This document shows positions 18,743 to 27,070 of a stretch of 64,000 bases of DNA, piece after piece. Every line of letters starts with the position of its first letter. Position 1 is the stretch's first letter. The notes beneath the pieces are model-generated. The model did not search any database. It worked only from the letters and a program-made list of their open reading frames with translations, and had not been told where the DNA came from. The stretch lies in assembly GCA_002503595.1 (NCBI GenBank), contig DASC01000135.1, positions 3,452 to 67,451 of the forward strand, in the 5' to 3' direction. The position numbers were made by a program, and so were the translations under genes. Origin of the DNA: Candidatus Methanogaster sp. UBA203. Lineage in GTDB: Archaea; Halobacteriota; Methanosarcinia; Methanosarcinales; Methanogasteraceae.

Positions 18743-19030
18743 TCAAACCCACCCCTCCTCCCTCCACACCATCACCCCAACGCACACGCACACGCACCCA
18801 ACCCCATTCGCAACTACCCACGCATATCCAACCCCAACGACCCCAAACATCGTCATGAACAGATACCCCAATCCAACCAATGACACAAAAATCACCCCGT
18901 TCAGAACCACAATCCCCTTAACATCCTTCTGCACCCACTTGATCGCAAAATAAACATAATTCACCCCGACAAATAAACTTGCAACCACCATCGCCCGCAG
19001 CACTTCCACCCCGCCAGCAGCATAATCCGC
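18743..19030 (-). pseudogene. 3' fragment of a polysaccharide flippase
   Basis: The minus-strand frame encodes about 95 residues (MVVASLFVGVNYVYFAIKW, FMTMFGVVGVGYAWVV and a VMVW-EEGWV end) that match the last residues of the flippase at 9239-10489 with scattered substitutions. The match continues upstream to about 19030 (GADYAAGGVEVLR) and then stops where a short piece of the dispersed repeat (CGCGCACTCTGCGGT) begins. It is the remnant of a second flippase gene removed by recombination at the repeat. Confidence 0.8.
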
Positions 19031-19140
19031 GCCCCTTCGCGCACTCTGCGGTTATATTCTGTGTTTGGTTACAGTAATGCCTGCCCTTCGGGCATGGCAT
19101 CGATAGAATCGAATCCTTCTGGGATTCTATTATGCCTCAT
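19031..19140. repeat. repeat remnant and two hairpins downstream of the flippase fragment
   Basis: Bases 19033-19055 carry CGCGCACTCTGCGGT, the right end of the dispersed repeat. Next come a GC-rich hairpin with a TTCG loop (TGCCC-TTCG-GGCA, about 19082-19096) and an inverted repeat TAGAATC/GATTCTA about 19102-19131. Such stable hairpins could end transcription or be repeat debris. No gene is seen. Confidence 0.45.
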
Positions 19141-19217
19141 GTCCTGGATAGTTCCTGCATAGTGAAGTCCCACGATAGTGGTTTAGGTACCTGAGTAGTT
19201 ACAAAAAAGCTTAACAA

Positions 19218-19288
19218 GCCTCGGGCGGGAATTGAACCCGCGACCTCGTCCTTACCAAGGACGCGCTATACCGCTAAGCCACCGAGGC
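19218..19288 (-). tRNA. tRNA-Thr (anticodon GGU)
   Basis: The reverse complement folds as a 71-base tRNA. The acceptor arms GCCTCGG and CCGAGGC pair perfectly, the D arm is GCT/AGC, the anticodon stem CGTCC/GGACG encloses loop TTGGTAA (anticodon GGT), and the T arm GCGGG-TTCAATT-CCCGC is perfect. GGU decodes ACC and ACU threonine codons. No CCA is encoded and no intron is present. It stands alone between repeat debris and the HAD gene; tRNA genes are common sites of integration, which fits the accessory material just to its left. Confidence 0.95.
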
Positions 19289-19376
19289 GCAGGTCTCTGA
19301 TTGCTGCGGATTGATTATGAACATTTCGGTTCGCAGGGGGTGATTTTTTGTTATCTTCTGAAATGGGTTTTGGAAA

Positions 19377-19435
19377 AACCACAGAGAGCACAGAGAAAAC
19401 AACAACTCTCTGTGCCCTCCGTGTCCTCTGTGGTT
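19377..19435. repeat. dispersed palindromic repeat, short copy D
   Basis: AACCACAGAG at 19377 is mirrored by CTCTGTGGTT ending at 19435, with GAGCACAGAG and CTCTGTGCC inside, so most of the 59 bases form an imperfect palindrome. The terminal sequence resembles the ACCGCAGAG/CTCTGCGGT ends of the longer copies at 18.2, 34.0 and 60.6 kb. It lies in the gap between tRNA-Thr and the HAD gene. Confidence 0.6.
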
Positions 19436-19541
19436 AATCTTCTTTGCCATAATCCATACCCACCCAGAAGAAATTAAAAAGCCACCGCGGGGGCGGGGGT
19501 GAGCAGTTACGTGGATCCTGGGATACAGTCATGAGAAAACC

Positions 19542-19548
19542 ATTAATA
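19542..19548 (+). promoter_or_regulatory. TATA-like box of the HAD gene
   Basis: ATTAATA is centred about 28 bases before the ATG at 19573, and no ribosome-binding site lies between. This is the expected layout of a leaderless archaeal transcript. Confidence 0.45.
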
Positions 19549-19572
19549 CCCGCGCAGTAACCATCAGTACAG

Positions 19573-20442
19573 ATGACCCACCGTGTTGCGATCGTCTTTG
19601 ACTCATCCGGTACGCTGATGCATACGTACAGGGTGGCAAAGGATATGGAGAGCGGAGGCACGCTCTATGATACAGTCACCCTGCATCTCGTCCGCGAGTC
19701 CCAGGCGCTCGTTGCAATCGATATACCTCCGGATGCGCTCCCAAACTATCCACCGGATCAGGTTCTGCCGCGTTTTCTTGCTGAGAACAAGATCGATATA
19801 AACATCGGCTGTGCAAGCGATGATATCACGACTGACGATGTCCGGAATATGTTAAAACGCGACTCGGGGGGTGCTCGCGTCTCTGATCTCCTGGACGTGG
19901 TATCAGCGGTGAGAGAGAAGTGTAAAGACGTCTTTTATAGCGGAACCGGATTCGTGATCGACGTGCCCACAGGAGCGATTCATTACGTGGTCTGTTCAGG
20001 CGGAAAACTCTTCGATGGTGCAGAAGCAACGATTGCAAAACTTGCAAATTGCGCAGATCTGTACATCGCATCCGGAGACAGTATGCGAAATCTATCAGTG
20101 CTCGCAGGTCGCCTGAAGATTCCGCATGATCATGTGGTCCCGGTTGCAACCCCGCACATCAAGGAACGTCTCATCACGGACCTCCAGAAAACTTATGACG
20201 CAGTCGTCATGGTCGGCGACGAGATTAACGACCTTCGCGCGATCAGGGCAGCAGATGTGGGCGTGCTGACGATGCAGCAGTGTTCTGATAAATTGCAGAA
20301 ATTATGCGATAGCGCGGATATACTCATACCGGATATCTCGTCTCTTCCGGATGTTATCAGGGAGATGGAGTTATCCGAGTCCCTGACAGAATGTCTCACC
20401 AGCCGCGCGTCTGCAACGTCTCCACGTCAGAAAGCGTCCTGA
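19573..20442 (+). CDS. HAD-superfamily protein resembling the P domain of P-type ATPases
   Basis: The 289-residue soluble protein has HAD motif I as FDSSGT with Asp10 as the nucleophile, SGDS as motif II, a lysine in the following helix, and [16 protein letters not shown] as motif IV. The second residue after Asp10 is Ser, not the Asp of ordinary HAD phosphatases; P-type ATPases have Thr there (DKTGT) and a GDGINDAPAL motif very like this one. It therefore looks like a stand-alone P-type ATPase P domain, a family known in methanogens, with likely phosphatase or autophosphorylation activity on an unknown substrate. Its 3' end overlaps that of pdxS by 47 bases on the opposite strand. Confidence 0.75.
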   Translation: MTHRVAIVFDSSGTLMHTYRVAKDMESGGTLYDTVTLHLVRESQALVAIDIPPDALPNYPPDQVLPRFLAENKIDINIGCASDDITTDDVRNMLKRDSGGARVSDLLDVVSAVREKCKDVFYSGTGFVIDVPTGAIHYVVCSGGKLFDGAEATIAKLANCADLYIASGDSMRNLSVLAGRLKIPHDHVVPVATPHIKERLITDLQKTYDAVVMVGDEINDLRAIRAADVGVLTMQQCSDKLQKLCDSADILIPDISSLPDVIREMELSESLTECLTSRASATSPRQKAS

Positions 20443-21289
20443 TATCGATCCCTTTCATCTGGCCTCCGAGACCTTTCGAGATCTCGGCGAGAACATCGGG
20501 CTTATCATAGTTATTGACAGATTCTACGATCGCGTTTGCCATCTTTTCCGGATTCTCTGCCGTAAAAATCCCTGAACCGACAAATACTCCATCCACACCG
20601 AGATACATCATCAGTGCCGCATCGGCAGGAGTTGCGACGCCACCTGCTGCAAAGTTAACCACTGGCAGCCGCTGGAGCTTCGCGGTCTCCTCGACCAGTT
20701 CGAATGGTGCCTCGATCTCCCTTGCCACTCTTGCAAGTTCCTCCTTGTTCTTGCCCTTAAGGGACCGGATGCTTCCGCCGATCAGTTTCGTATGCCTGAC
20801 TGCTTCCCGCACATCGCCGGTGCCTGCTTCTCCTTTCGTCCTGATCATCGCGGCACCCTCTGCTATGCGCCGCAGCGCCTCGCCGAGATTGCGTGCGCCG
20901 CACACGAACGGAACCGTGAATTCAGTCTTATCGATATGGAATTCATCAGCAGGCGTCAGCACCTCTGACTCATCGAGCATATCAGCACCGATCGCCTCGA
21001 GGATCCGTGCTTCCATGGTGTGCCCGATCCTCGCTTTTGCCATCACAGGAATCGTTACCGAGTCGATGATCTCGCAGACGATCTGCGGGTCAGCCATCCT
21101 CGCAACACCGCCCTGCTTCCTGATCTCGGATGGAACCGCGTGGAGCGCCATCACAGCAACCGCACCAGCCCCCTCTGCAAGGACCGCCTGCGCAGGCGTT
21201 GTCACGTCCATGATCACGCCGCCCTTCTGCATGGCAGCGAATCCCCGCTTCAACAGTTCGGTACCGTGCCTGAGTTCATTCAAATCCAT
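20396..21289 (-). CDS. pdxS: pyridoxal 5'-phosphate synthase, lyase subunit PdxS
   Basis: The 297-residue protein is a typical PdxS/SNZ TIM barrel. It joins ribose 5-phosphate, glyceraldehyde 3-phosphate and ammonia into PLP, receiving ammonia from PdxT. Key residues are Asp28 (VIMDV), Lys85 (VMAKARIGH) and Lys152 ([12 protein letters not shown]), plus the phosphate loop GSGIF. pdxT is not adjacent. A small gene (21299-21541) lies ten bases upstream in the same direction. The start [16 protein letters not shown] fits the family. Confidence 0.97.
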   Translation of the reverse strand: MDLNELRHGTELLKRGFAAMQKGGVIMDVTTPAQAVLAEGAGAVAVMALHAVPSEIRKQGGVARMADPQIVCEIIDSVTIPVMAKARIGHTMEARILEAIGADMLDESEVLTPADEFHIDKTEFTVPFVCGARNLGEALRRIAEGAAMIRTKGEAGTGDVREAVRHTKLIGGSIRSLKGKNKEELARVAREIEAPFELVEETAKLQRLPVVNFAAGGVATPADAALMMYLGVDGVFVGSGIFTAENPEKMANAIVESVNNYDKPDVLAEISKGLGGQMKGIDIRTLSDVETLQTRGW

Positions 21290-21298
21290 TTATCCACC

Positions 21299-21541
21299 TC
21301 AAACCGTATAATTCATATAATTCTTGTCTCTGTTCGCAAATCGCCTGTCAACATTGTCGATGATAGCAAACAACCTCACCTCGAGTTCATCGAATGCCAG
21401 TTCATTGCTGTGGACACTGATCTCGATGTCACCGACCGATATCGTGATCCCGTTGTCCAGTTGCATGTCGGACGTGGTCTCACCTTCCAATTGCGTCTGC
21501 TCTTCTTCATCGCACAAGTTCATCACCGTTCTGATAGCCAT
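21299..21541 (-). CDS. small conserved-type protein upstream of pdxS
   Basis: The frame encodes 80 residues (MAIRTVMNLCDEEEQTQLEG at the start) with an acidic first half and a C-terminal half (NELAFDELEVRLFAIIDNVD) that looks helical and might form a coiled coil or dimer. No family was recognised. Its stop is ten bases before the pdxS start, so the two probably share a transcript. The gene has normal codon use for the region. A role in vitamin B6 synthesis is only suggested by position. Confidence 0.55.
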   Translation of the reverse strand: MAIRTVMNLCDEEEQTQLEGETTSDMQLDNGITISVGDIEISVHSNELAFDELEVRLFAIIDNVDRRFANRDKNYMNYTV

Positions 21542-21613
21542 GCATCGCTCGATCTATAGATCAGAGGTACATTAAACTTTCTGGTTGTCTGGTGCGCAGG
21601 CTCCGGAGAACTG

Positions 21614-22909
21614 TCAACTTGCTCCATCGGTATTCGGTTGATGCCCGAAAACCCATTTCCAAAGTGGTACAAATATAATAACTTTATCTTCTAATTTTTC
21701 AGTTGCTTCGTAATCTTCTGTTATGACAAAACCTCTTTTAACATTATATTTCTCCATAAATTTTATCATCCCTTTGACATCTCGAATTCCAACCTTTGAT
21801 GAGTATTTAGACTGGGTGGGAATCATTGATTCGTCTTTTAATGTTACGAAATCTACTTCTTTACCTGCATCTCTCCAGAAATGGTCTGCTTTTGTTATGA
21901 ATTGTACCAGGTTCTCTACAAGTTTCCCCTGCGGCGGATTTGCAAGAGCAAGAGCAACAGAGGGGTGGATAAGGTAGTATTTTTTCAGTTTTCTGGAGGA
22001 GACCTTGAATGAACCCCTGAAATTTTTCAGATCTCTCGTAATAAAACAGGTTTTCATATAGTAAAGGTAGTTGCTGACGGTCTGCCTGCTTCTTCCCACT
22101 TCCCTCGATATCTCATCCAGATTGATCATCATTCCTGGGTTCGTTGCAATGATACGGATGAGTTTTTCTATAAGTTCCATATCCCTGACCTTGAATAGAG
22201 TGCTTAAATCCTTGAATATGGTCTTTTCTATAACGCTCTCTTTTATGTATCTTTTTGCAATCTCATCGTCAACATCTACTATCTCCGGAAACGGTTTTAG
22301 AATATAATTGTTTAGTTCGGTCTTTATTTCGTGTTTCCATAAGCCAACATTTTCTTTAATTTTTTTAACGTCCCATCCTCTCATCTCCAAAAACTCCTCA
22401 AATGATAGGATATCTAAGTTAAAGTAAAATGTTCTGCCTGCGAGACTCTCTTTTGCGTCAAGCAAGATGTTAAGGGATGCAGAACCCGAAATGAAGAATT
22501 TGATGCTCGGATACTGGTCATAATAAATCTTGATCTTGTTCTGCCAGTCATTCAGTTTTTGGATTTCGTCCAGAATTATGTAGACGGTTCCGGCAGTAAT
22601 ATCTTCTCTCGGTACGTTTTCACGGTAAAAGTCTATAATATCTCCTAAATCCTCTACGTTTTCATCAAACGAAAAATACAGGATCCTTTCCGGAGAAACA
22701 CCTGCTTTGATCAACTTGTCCACGGTCTGGAGTAATATTGTGGTTTTGCCGGTTCTGCGCAATCCAATGATCGTTATTATCTGTCTCAGTTCTATGTATT
22801 TTTCTATTTCAGAGAATAGTTTTCTCCTGTACGGCGGTATAAGTTCCGGTCTTACCTGACCAAGCTTCCACCACGAGTTCATCTCATACAGTGTGTCCAA
22901 ATTTGACAT
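21614..22909 (-). CDS. archaeal AAA ATPase of the AAA_14/DUF4143 type
   Basis: The 431-residue protein has Walker A GLRRTGKTT near residue 49, Walker B VYIILDEIQ near 109, and a sensor-like FFISGSAS. The C-terminal half carries a helix-turn-helix-like SREVGRSRQTVSNYLYY and a DUF4143 nuclease-fold-like end (HFWRDAGKEVDFVTLKD). This large archaeal and bacterial family has no settled function; members are scattered as accessory genes. The upstream region holds repeated ACTTAACGAA motifs. It is flanked by non-homologous core genes and is probably monocistronic. Confidence 0.88.
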   Translation of the reverse strand: MSNLDTLYEMNSWWKLGQVRPELIPPYRRKLFSEIEKYIELRQIITIIGLRRTGKTTILLQTVDKLIKAGVSPERILYFSFDENVEDLGDIIDFYRENVPREDITAGTVYIILDEIQKLNDWQNKIKIYYDQYPSIKFFISGSASLNILLDAKESLAGRTFYFNLDILSFEEFLEMRGWDVKKIKENVGLWKHEIKTELNNYILKPFPEIVDVDDEIAKRYIKESVIEKTIFKDLSTLFKVRDMELIEKLIRIIATNPGMMINLDEISREVGRSRQTVSNYLYYMKTCFITRDLKNFRGSFKVSSRKLKKYYLIHPSVALALANPPQGKLVENLVQFITKADHFWRDAGKEVDFVTLKDESMIPTQSKYSSKVGIRDVKGMIKFMEKYNVKRGFVITEDYEATEKLEDKVIIFVPLWKWVFGHQPNTDGAS

Positions 22910-22923
22910 ATTGGTAACTTATA

Positions 22924-22966
22924 CTTAACGAATATTTAAGTTTTTCGTTATCTTGACTTAACGAAC
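22924..22966 (-). promoter_or_regulatory. repeated ACTTAACGAA motif upstream of the ATPase gene
   Basis: ACTTAACGAA occurs at 22924-22933 and again at 22957-22966, exactly 33 bases apart, with an inverted TTCGTTA at 22945-22951 between them. The sites are 15-57 bases from the ATPase start (22909), where a regulator would act. The ATPase has its own helix-turn-helix-like segment, so self-control is possible. Confidence 0.4.
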
Positions 22967-23191
22967 ACTTATGAAATCGACGCTCAGATTTAAGTATCAT
23001 GACGACTCCATTGCGAATGCATGAAACCCACGCGGTCCATAAGGCAGTCTTGCAATATCCCCATTGGTATGGTTACTGATGAACTTGATCTTAAGTGCAA
23101 CGGTAAGATGAGTTGCAGGAAATCGCCATGTGTAGGCTCCGGACTTAAGTGCGGGGTATAGTGACTGGGACTGAAAGGAGGTAATAAATAA

Positions 23192-24379
23192 ATGAGTATA
23201 AAAGTAGGCAACATAATGAGCATATTGCTCGTGGTGATGTGCGTTACAGGTTTATCTGTAGCAGCACCAACAACACTCGGACCAATTGGAACACAAGCAA
23301 CGATAGCAGATTTTACAGAAGGTGGACACTTGGAGCCAGATTTCGGTGTTAACTTTATGGCAGAATGGTGGTACCTAGATGGAGCTGCAAGGTTGGTCGC
23401 ATCTGATGGCGAAAAACGAGATATAGGGTTCTTTGTTATCATGTCACACCAGGAATCTCCTGTGTTTGATAGTCCGGATCCATCTTCCACGCAACTCTCT
23501 CATCTAATTACTTCCTATGGAATATATTTTGACGATGGCACAACGATCTTCAATTATAATGAGACCTACGTTCCACAAGCCATTGTTGGTGATTACATAG
23601 CCCTATGGACACCTTATGTAAACTACACATACCCGGATCCTTATGACTTGAAGAGATTTTATGGCTCAGCACGCCCGGGGTATAACTTAGATTACATATC
23701 CGATGATATAGTCATGGATCTGTTCTTCCAGACAAATAATGACAAGACAATAGATCAGGCGGATATACCTCTTAACTTCACCACATACGAACATTCGTAT
23801 GGCACTCTCCACGGTTCGATAATTCTGGACGGCAAAAGATACGATGTCACTCAAGCCGAAGGATACATGGATCACATGATTCCTATTGGCGATCGTCCAT
23901 TGCCAATGTGTACATGGCCAATGTCTATGCATGGATGGACTTGGTTCGAAGTGACAACAAAGAAGTACCAAGCTGTTACTTATGCCGTCAGGAGTCTGGA
24001 TGATGGTTACGAGAATTATTCGTATAAACACCTGACATTGCTGAACAAGCATAATGGAAAGGTGCTTGCAGAGTACTCTGGTAATGATATAACGATCACA
24101 GAAACTGGTTGGATAAATGAGCCTGTGTACAACAGGAAAAGACCGTCTGTGACTGTATTCTCAGCCTCCGATCTGAATATCGCCATTAATGCCGAAAACG
24201 TGATCTATTTCAATCAATCCCATCCTGGTCCTACTAATCCTATTGGATTTGTCGATTTCATGGCTTTTCAACCCGACAGTGCAACGATCCAATACAAGGG
24301 TAATATTGAGGAAGGAAGCGCGTTCTATGAGTATTTAGTTTCGGACATTGGAGCGCTGTTGTTTCCTCAAACGGTTTAA
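23192..24379 (+). CDS. secreted lipocalin-like protein of the CrtC/AttH family
   Basis: The 395-residue protein starts with a signal peptide (hydrophobic ILLVVMCVTGLSVAA near residues 11-25) and then shows the family hallmark EWWYLDG near residue 60, followed by two beta-rich halves as in AttH and carotenoid 1,2-hydratase (CrtC), including YGTLHGS, an AEGYMDHMIP segment and MHGWTWFEV. In bacteria these bind or hydrate carotenoids or other hydrophobic ligands. A strong ribosome-binding site (ggaggt) precedes the ATG. No carotenoid genes are nearby, so the ligand is unknown. It acts outside the cytoplasmic membrane. It may have been acquired from bacteria. Confidence 0.8.
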   Translation: MSIKVGNIMSILLVVMCVTGLSVAAPTTLGPIGTQATIADFTEGGHLEPDFGVNFMAEWWYLDGAARLVASDGEKRDIGFFVIMSHQESPVFDSPDPSSTQLSHLITSYGIYFDDGTTIFNYNETYVPQAIVGDYIALWTPYVNYTYPDPYDLKRFYGSARPGYNLDYISDDIVMDLFFQTNNDKTIDQADIPLNFTTYEHSYGTLHGSIILDGKRYDVTQAEGYMDHMIPIGDRPLPMCTWPMSMHGWTWFEVTTKKYQAVTYAVRSLDDGYENYSYKHLTLLNKHNGKVLAEYSGNDITITETGWINEPVYNRKRPSVTVFSASDLNIAINAENVIYFNQSHPGPTNPIGFVDFMAFQPDSATIQYKGNIEEGSAFYEYLVSDIGALLFPQTV

Positions 24380-24419
24380 AATAAAGGAAGATGCAAAATA
24401 TATATAAAAATTGGAAAAA

Positions 24420-24436
24420 GCTACAGTATTTGTAGC
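24420..24436 (+). repeat. small hairpin upstream of the amidase gene
   Basis: GCTAC at 24420 and GTAGC ending at 24436 pair around AGTATTT. It lies after a TATA-like aatatatataaaa (24395-24407) and about 50 bases before the ATG at 24489, so it would be in the 5' leader. Confidence 0.3.
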
Positions 24437-24488
24437 AACGTCTGCGGCAGCTATCGGCTTCGGATGAACGTGTGCCAACCCAACCACA

Positions 24489-25910
24489 ATGACACAGAAT
24501 AACACCCCCCGAGTACTCATCGCTGCTGACCGGTCATCTGCAGGAAAGACCACGGTCTGCACCGGGATCATGGCTGCGCTTAGCAAGCATCTGGACGTGC
24601 AGCCGTTTAAGGTAGGTCTCGATTACATCGATCCGAGTTACCACACACTTGTATGCAAAAACAGGTGCAGGAACCTCGACGGCTACCTGATGACAGAGGA
24701 CGCTGTGCTCGAGACGTTCTCACATGCGATGAATGATGGAAATGCAGATTTAGCCATCATCGAGGGAGTTCGGGGGCTATACGAAGGATTCGAGGGATTA
24801 AGCGATCTTGGAAGCACGGCTCAGGTCGCAAAGGCACTGAAATGTCCTGTGATCCTCTTAATTGATGCGAGGAGCATCACACGAAGCGCAGCCGCGGTGG
24901 TCATGGGCTACAGGGCGTTTGATCCTGCGGTTGATATCAGGGGCGTGATCCTCAACAAGATCGGAAGCAGAAGACACGCTGAAAAGGCGGTATCCGCTAT
25001 CGAGCACTACACCGGCATCCCGGTCATCGGCACGGTTCCGAGAGACGATGCCATGGGGCTTACGATGCGGCATCTGGGTCTGGTTCCTGTGAACGAGGGC
25101 AGGCAGTCCCCTGAATTTGATGGGCGCATCTCCAGGATAACAGAGATCGTTTCAGAGAACATCGACCTAACGCGGCTGACCGGTATCGCAGAGACTGCTG
25201 AACCGCTGGAGGTTGGAGAACCTTCAATCTTTGCGGGAGGTGGCACCAGCGGCAGGGCGAAGGTCAGGATCGGTGTTGCGCTTGACGAGGCGTTTAATTT
25301 CTATTATGCGGATAACATTGATCTTCTGAGGTTGCATGGCGCAGATATCGTCTATTTCAGTCCGCTCCATGACAGAGCACTCCCTGACGTGGACGGCATC
25401 TACATAGGCGGCGGCTATCCCGAACTCTTTGCAAGGGAACTCGAAGCGAACAAGCGCATCCGGCAGAGCATACGAAAGGCATCATCGGAGGGCATGCCAA
25501 TATACGGCGAGTGCGGCGGGCTGATGTATCTTGCAGAGCAGATCGTCACGAAGAGCGGCATGCACGGGATGTCTGGCGAGACTTTTGAGATGGTCGGCGC
25601 AATCCCGGTCACGGTTGAGATGGGTGGCAAGGTTGTGAGTTACAATATCGGCTCGTTCACGACGGATACGCCGATCGGGGGAGTCGGCGACTCATTCAGG
25701 GGGCATGAGTTCCATCATTCGTCGGTCACGGATATTGGCGACGCCGCCTTTGCGATCCGGCTTACGCGCGGGGTCGGGATCAAAGATGGCTGGGACGGGA
25801 TCATGGTCGAGAACACGCTTGCAGGATATGCACATCTCCACGCATGTTCGTACCTGCGGTTTGCTGAGGCGTTTGTCGATGCGTGCCTGTACGGGATGTG
25901 TCCCAGTTAA
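24489..25910 (+). CDS. cobyrinate or Ni-sirohydrochlorin a,c-diamide synthase (CbiA/CfbB family)
   Basis: The 473-residue protein has an N-terminal P-loop ATPase domain (ADRSSAGKTT, residues 13-22) and a C-terminal class I glutamine amidotransferase-like domain with Cys342 in YGECGGLMYL and a FRGHEFHHSS motif. The family amidates the a and c acetate side chains of either cobyrinate (CbiA, for cobamides) or Ni-sirohydrochlorin (CfbB, for coenzyme F430), using glutamine and ATP. MCR-bearing archaea usually have both paralogues. No other cob or cfb gene is adjacent, so the choice stays open. The C-terminal end is convergent with the SatD-linked membrane protein, overlapping by four bases. Confidence 0.9.
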   Translation: MTQNNTPRVLIAADRSSAGKTTVCTGIMAALSKHLDVQPFKVGLDYIDPSYHTLVCKNRCRNLDGYLMTEDAVLETFSHAMNDGNADLAIIEGVRGLYEGFEGLSDLGSTAQVAKALKCPVILLIDARSITRSAAAVVMGYRAFDPAVDIRGVILNKIGSRRHAEKAVSAIEHYTGIPVIGTVPRDDAMGLTMRHLGLVPVNEGRQSPEFDGRISRITEIVSENIDLTRLTGIAETAEPLEVGEPSIFAGGGTSGRAKVRIGVALDEAFNFYYADNIDLLRLHGADIVYFSPLHDRALPDVDGIYIGGGYPELFARELEANKRIRQSIRKASSEGMPIYGECGGLMYLAEQIVTKSGMHGMSGETFEMVGAIPVTVEMGGKVVSYNIGSFTTDTPIGGVGDSFRGHEFHHSSVTDIGDAAFAIRLTRGVGIKDGWDGIMVENTLAGYAHLHACSYLRFAEAFVDACLYGMCPS

Positions 25911-26278
25911 CATATAAGCAGTTTTATAATTAAACCGACCACCACCGAATAAGTGACATTAACCATTGTCCCTGCAAGAAAGAATAAGGAATTTTTAGCC
26001 ATATCGTCTCTGCGAACTATGGTTTTTGCAGCGAATATCACCGACAGCGCTGTATATGCGTCCAGAATCACAAAGGTAAGTATCAACAGATTTTCACATT
26101 TCCCGATTATAAAACCAGTATCACGCGCTTCCTTGCCAATTTTTCGGCTTATGGGTTCTCCTGAGATCTTAGACAGGATGTAGTTCACTACGATCCCGCT
26201 TGTAGCAAGTAAAACGACATATCCGCCTACAAGGATGGCTGTTTCGGTTGGGTTTATGTGTTCGATCATCATCTGCAT
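25907..26278 (-). CDS. SatD-linked small membrane protein
   Basis: The 123-residue product has three or four hydrophobic helices with a basic, charged loop (KIGKEARDTGFIIGKCENL) between the first and second, and ends in a hydrophobic helix. It starts 14 bases after the SatD-family gene on the same strand, so the two form one operon. It was not recognised from any named family. Small membrane proteins often accompany SatD genes; a joint role in stress response is inferred from linkage only. Confidence 0.65.
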   Translation of the reverse strand: MQMMIEHINPTETAILVGGYVVLLATSGIVVNYILSKISGEPISRKIGKEARDTGFIIGKCENLLILTFVILDAYTALSVIFAAKTIVRRDDMAKNSLFFLAGTMVNVTYSVVVGLIIKLLIC

Positions 26279-26292
26279 TCCATTCCCAATGT

Positions 26293-26925
26293 TTAACGGT
26301 AATTACGCAGCACAAGACTTAAATTTTCTTCAATCGTCTTGATCTCCTTCCACATCGAACGGTTAAGTATCTTCGAGACTGCTTGCTGGGTTATTCCCAA
26401 ATTTTCTGCCACAACGGATTGGTTTTTAGTTCGTTCGTATTCCCTGACTACCTGATGCTGTCTTGCAGACCAATTTCGCTTCAGCAGCAAAATTAAATTG
26501 ACCTGTCCGGCTACCCCCGTATCGATTGTCGTGTCGCCGACAGACATGTCGAAGATCAATTTTGAGCTTTTGAGTCTATGCAACATGTCTGATGCTCTAT
26601 GAAAGGCGGAGCCGTCCATCTTTGTTACGTTTCTGGTTTTTATGGCAGTATCAATGTAATCAAAGACCAGCGCGAAACGCATTGAATTTGGGTGAAGTTC
26701 TTCTGATATGGTGGCGATAATCCCATAAGCACTCGACATACTCGATAACACGCCCCCTATTTCGTCGATCCCTTTTAAAATTTTGAAATCTGCGTATATA
26801 TCCTCTGCGTACAGGGCATTTATTTTTTTACAAGTTTCCTCAACTTTATTTTGAAAATCCTCCCGATCGCTTATCCGGCGGGAGTGGACAACATCGCCCA
26901 ACAGCACGTAGAGCTTCTGTTTCAT
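26293..26925 (-). CDS. SatD-family protein with C-terminal helix-turn-helix
   Basis: The SatD pattern MKQKLYVLLGDVVHSRRI starts at the ATG at 26925; in-frame ATGs at 26946 and 26982 lie inside the promoter/operator region and are less likely. The family region extends to about residue 150 (ILKGIDEIGG, FALVFDYIDT). The C-terminus carries a winged or TrpR-like helix-turn-helix (SVVAENLGITQQAVSKILNR). SatD was first noted in streptococcal acid-stress loci and its activity is unknown. Here the DNA-binding end and the palindromes just upstream indicate an autoregulated repressor. A TATA-like box 29 bases upstream fits a leaderless transcript. Confidence 0.75.
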   Translation of the reverse strand: MKQKLYVLLGDVVHSRRISDREDFQNKVEETCKKINALYAEDIYADFKILKGIDEIGGVLSSMSSAYGIIATISEELHPNSMRFALVFDYIDTAIKTRNVTKMDGSAFHRASDMLHRLKSSKLIFDMSVGDTTIDTGVAGQVNLILLLKRNWSARQHQVVREYERTKNQSVVAENLGITQQAVSKILNRSMWKEIKTIEENLSLVLRNYR

Positions 26926-26950
26926 AGTTTGTGATATGTCAGCCATCACA

Positions 26951-26958
26951 TATAAAAA
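26951..26958 (-). promoter_or_regulatory. TATA-like box of the SatD operon
   Basis: On the minus strand TTTTTATA is centred about 29 bases before the ATG at 26925, the spacing expected for a leaderless archaeal transcript. The operators at 26970-27030 lie directly upstream of it. Confidence 0.5.
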
Positions 26959-26969
26959 CAACCTGCATT

Positions 26970-27030
26970 GGTTGTAATCCATTATACAACCGTATAAGTC
27001 GTAATCTATGATACAACCATATCAGTTGTA
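26970..27030. promoter_or_regulatory. tandem GTTGTA/TACAAC palindromic operators
   Basis: GGTTGTA-N8-TACAACC is a perfect palindrome at 26970-26991. A second site with the same 7-8-7 spacing is at 26997-27018 (AGTCGTA-N8-TACAACC), and its right arm forms a third palindrome with GTTGTA at 27025-27030 (TACAAC-N7-GTTGTA). The first two centres are 27 bases apart, between two and three helical turns. The array sits just upstream of the TATA-like box of the SatD operon, the right place for a repressor or activator, most simply the helix-turn-helix of SatD itself. Confidence 0.65.
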
Positions 27031-27070
27031 TGTGCGTGCCTGTAATGAACCTGAGCCAGATCCAGGGTGA

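Noticed and set aside
22990..23490. Minus-strand open frame of 166 codons upstream of and across the start of the lipocalin-like gene
   Set aside because: It overlaps the well-supported secreted protein gene with its ribosome-binding site and signal peptide, has no domain pattern, and is proline/serine-rich as expected for an antisense shadow.
26970..27030. Short CRISPR array
   Set aside because: Units are only 22 bases, are spaced by six bases, and are palindromic operators upstream of a helix-turn-helix gene; no cas genes are in the window.
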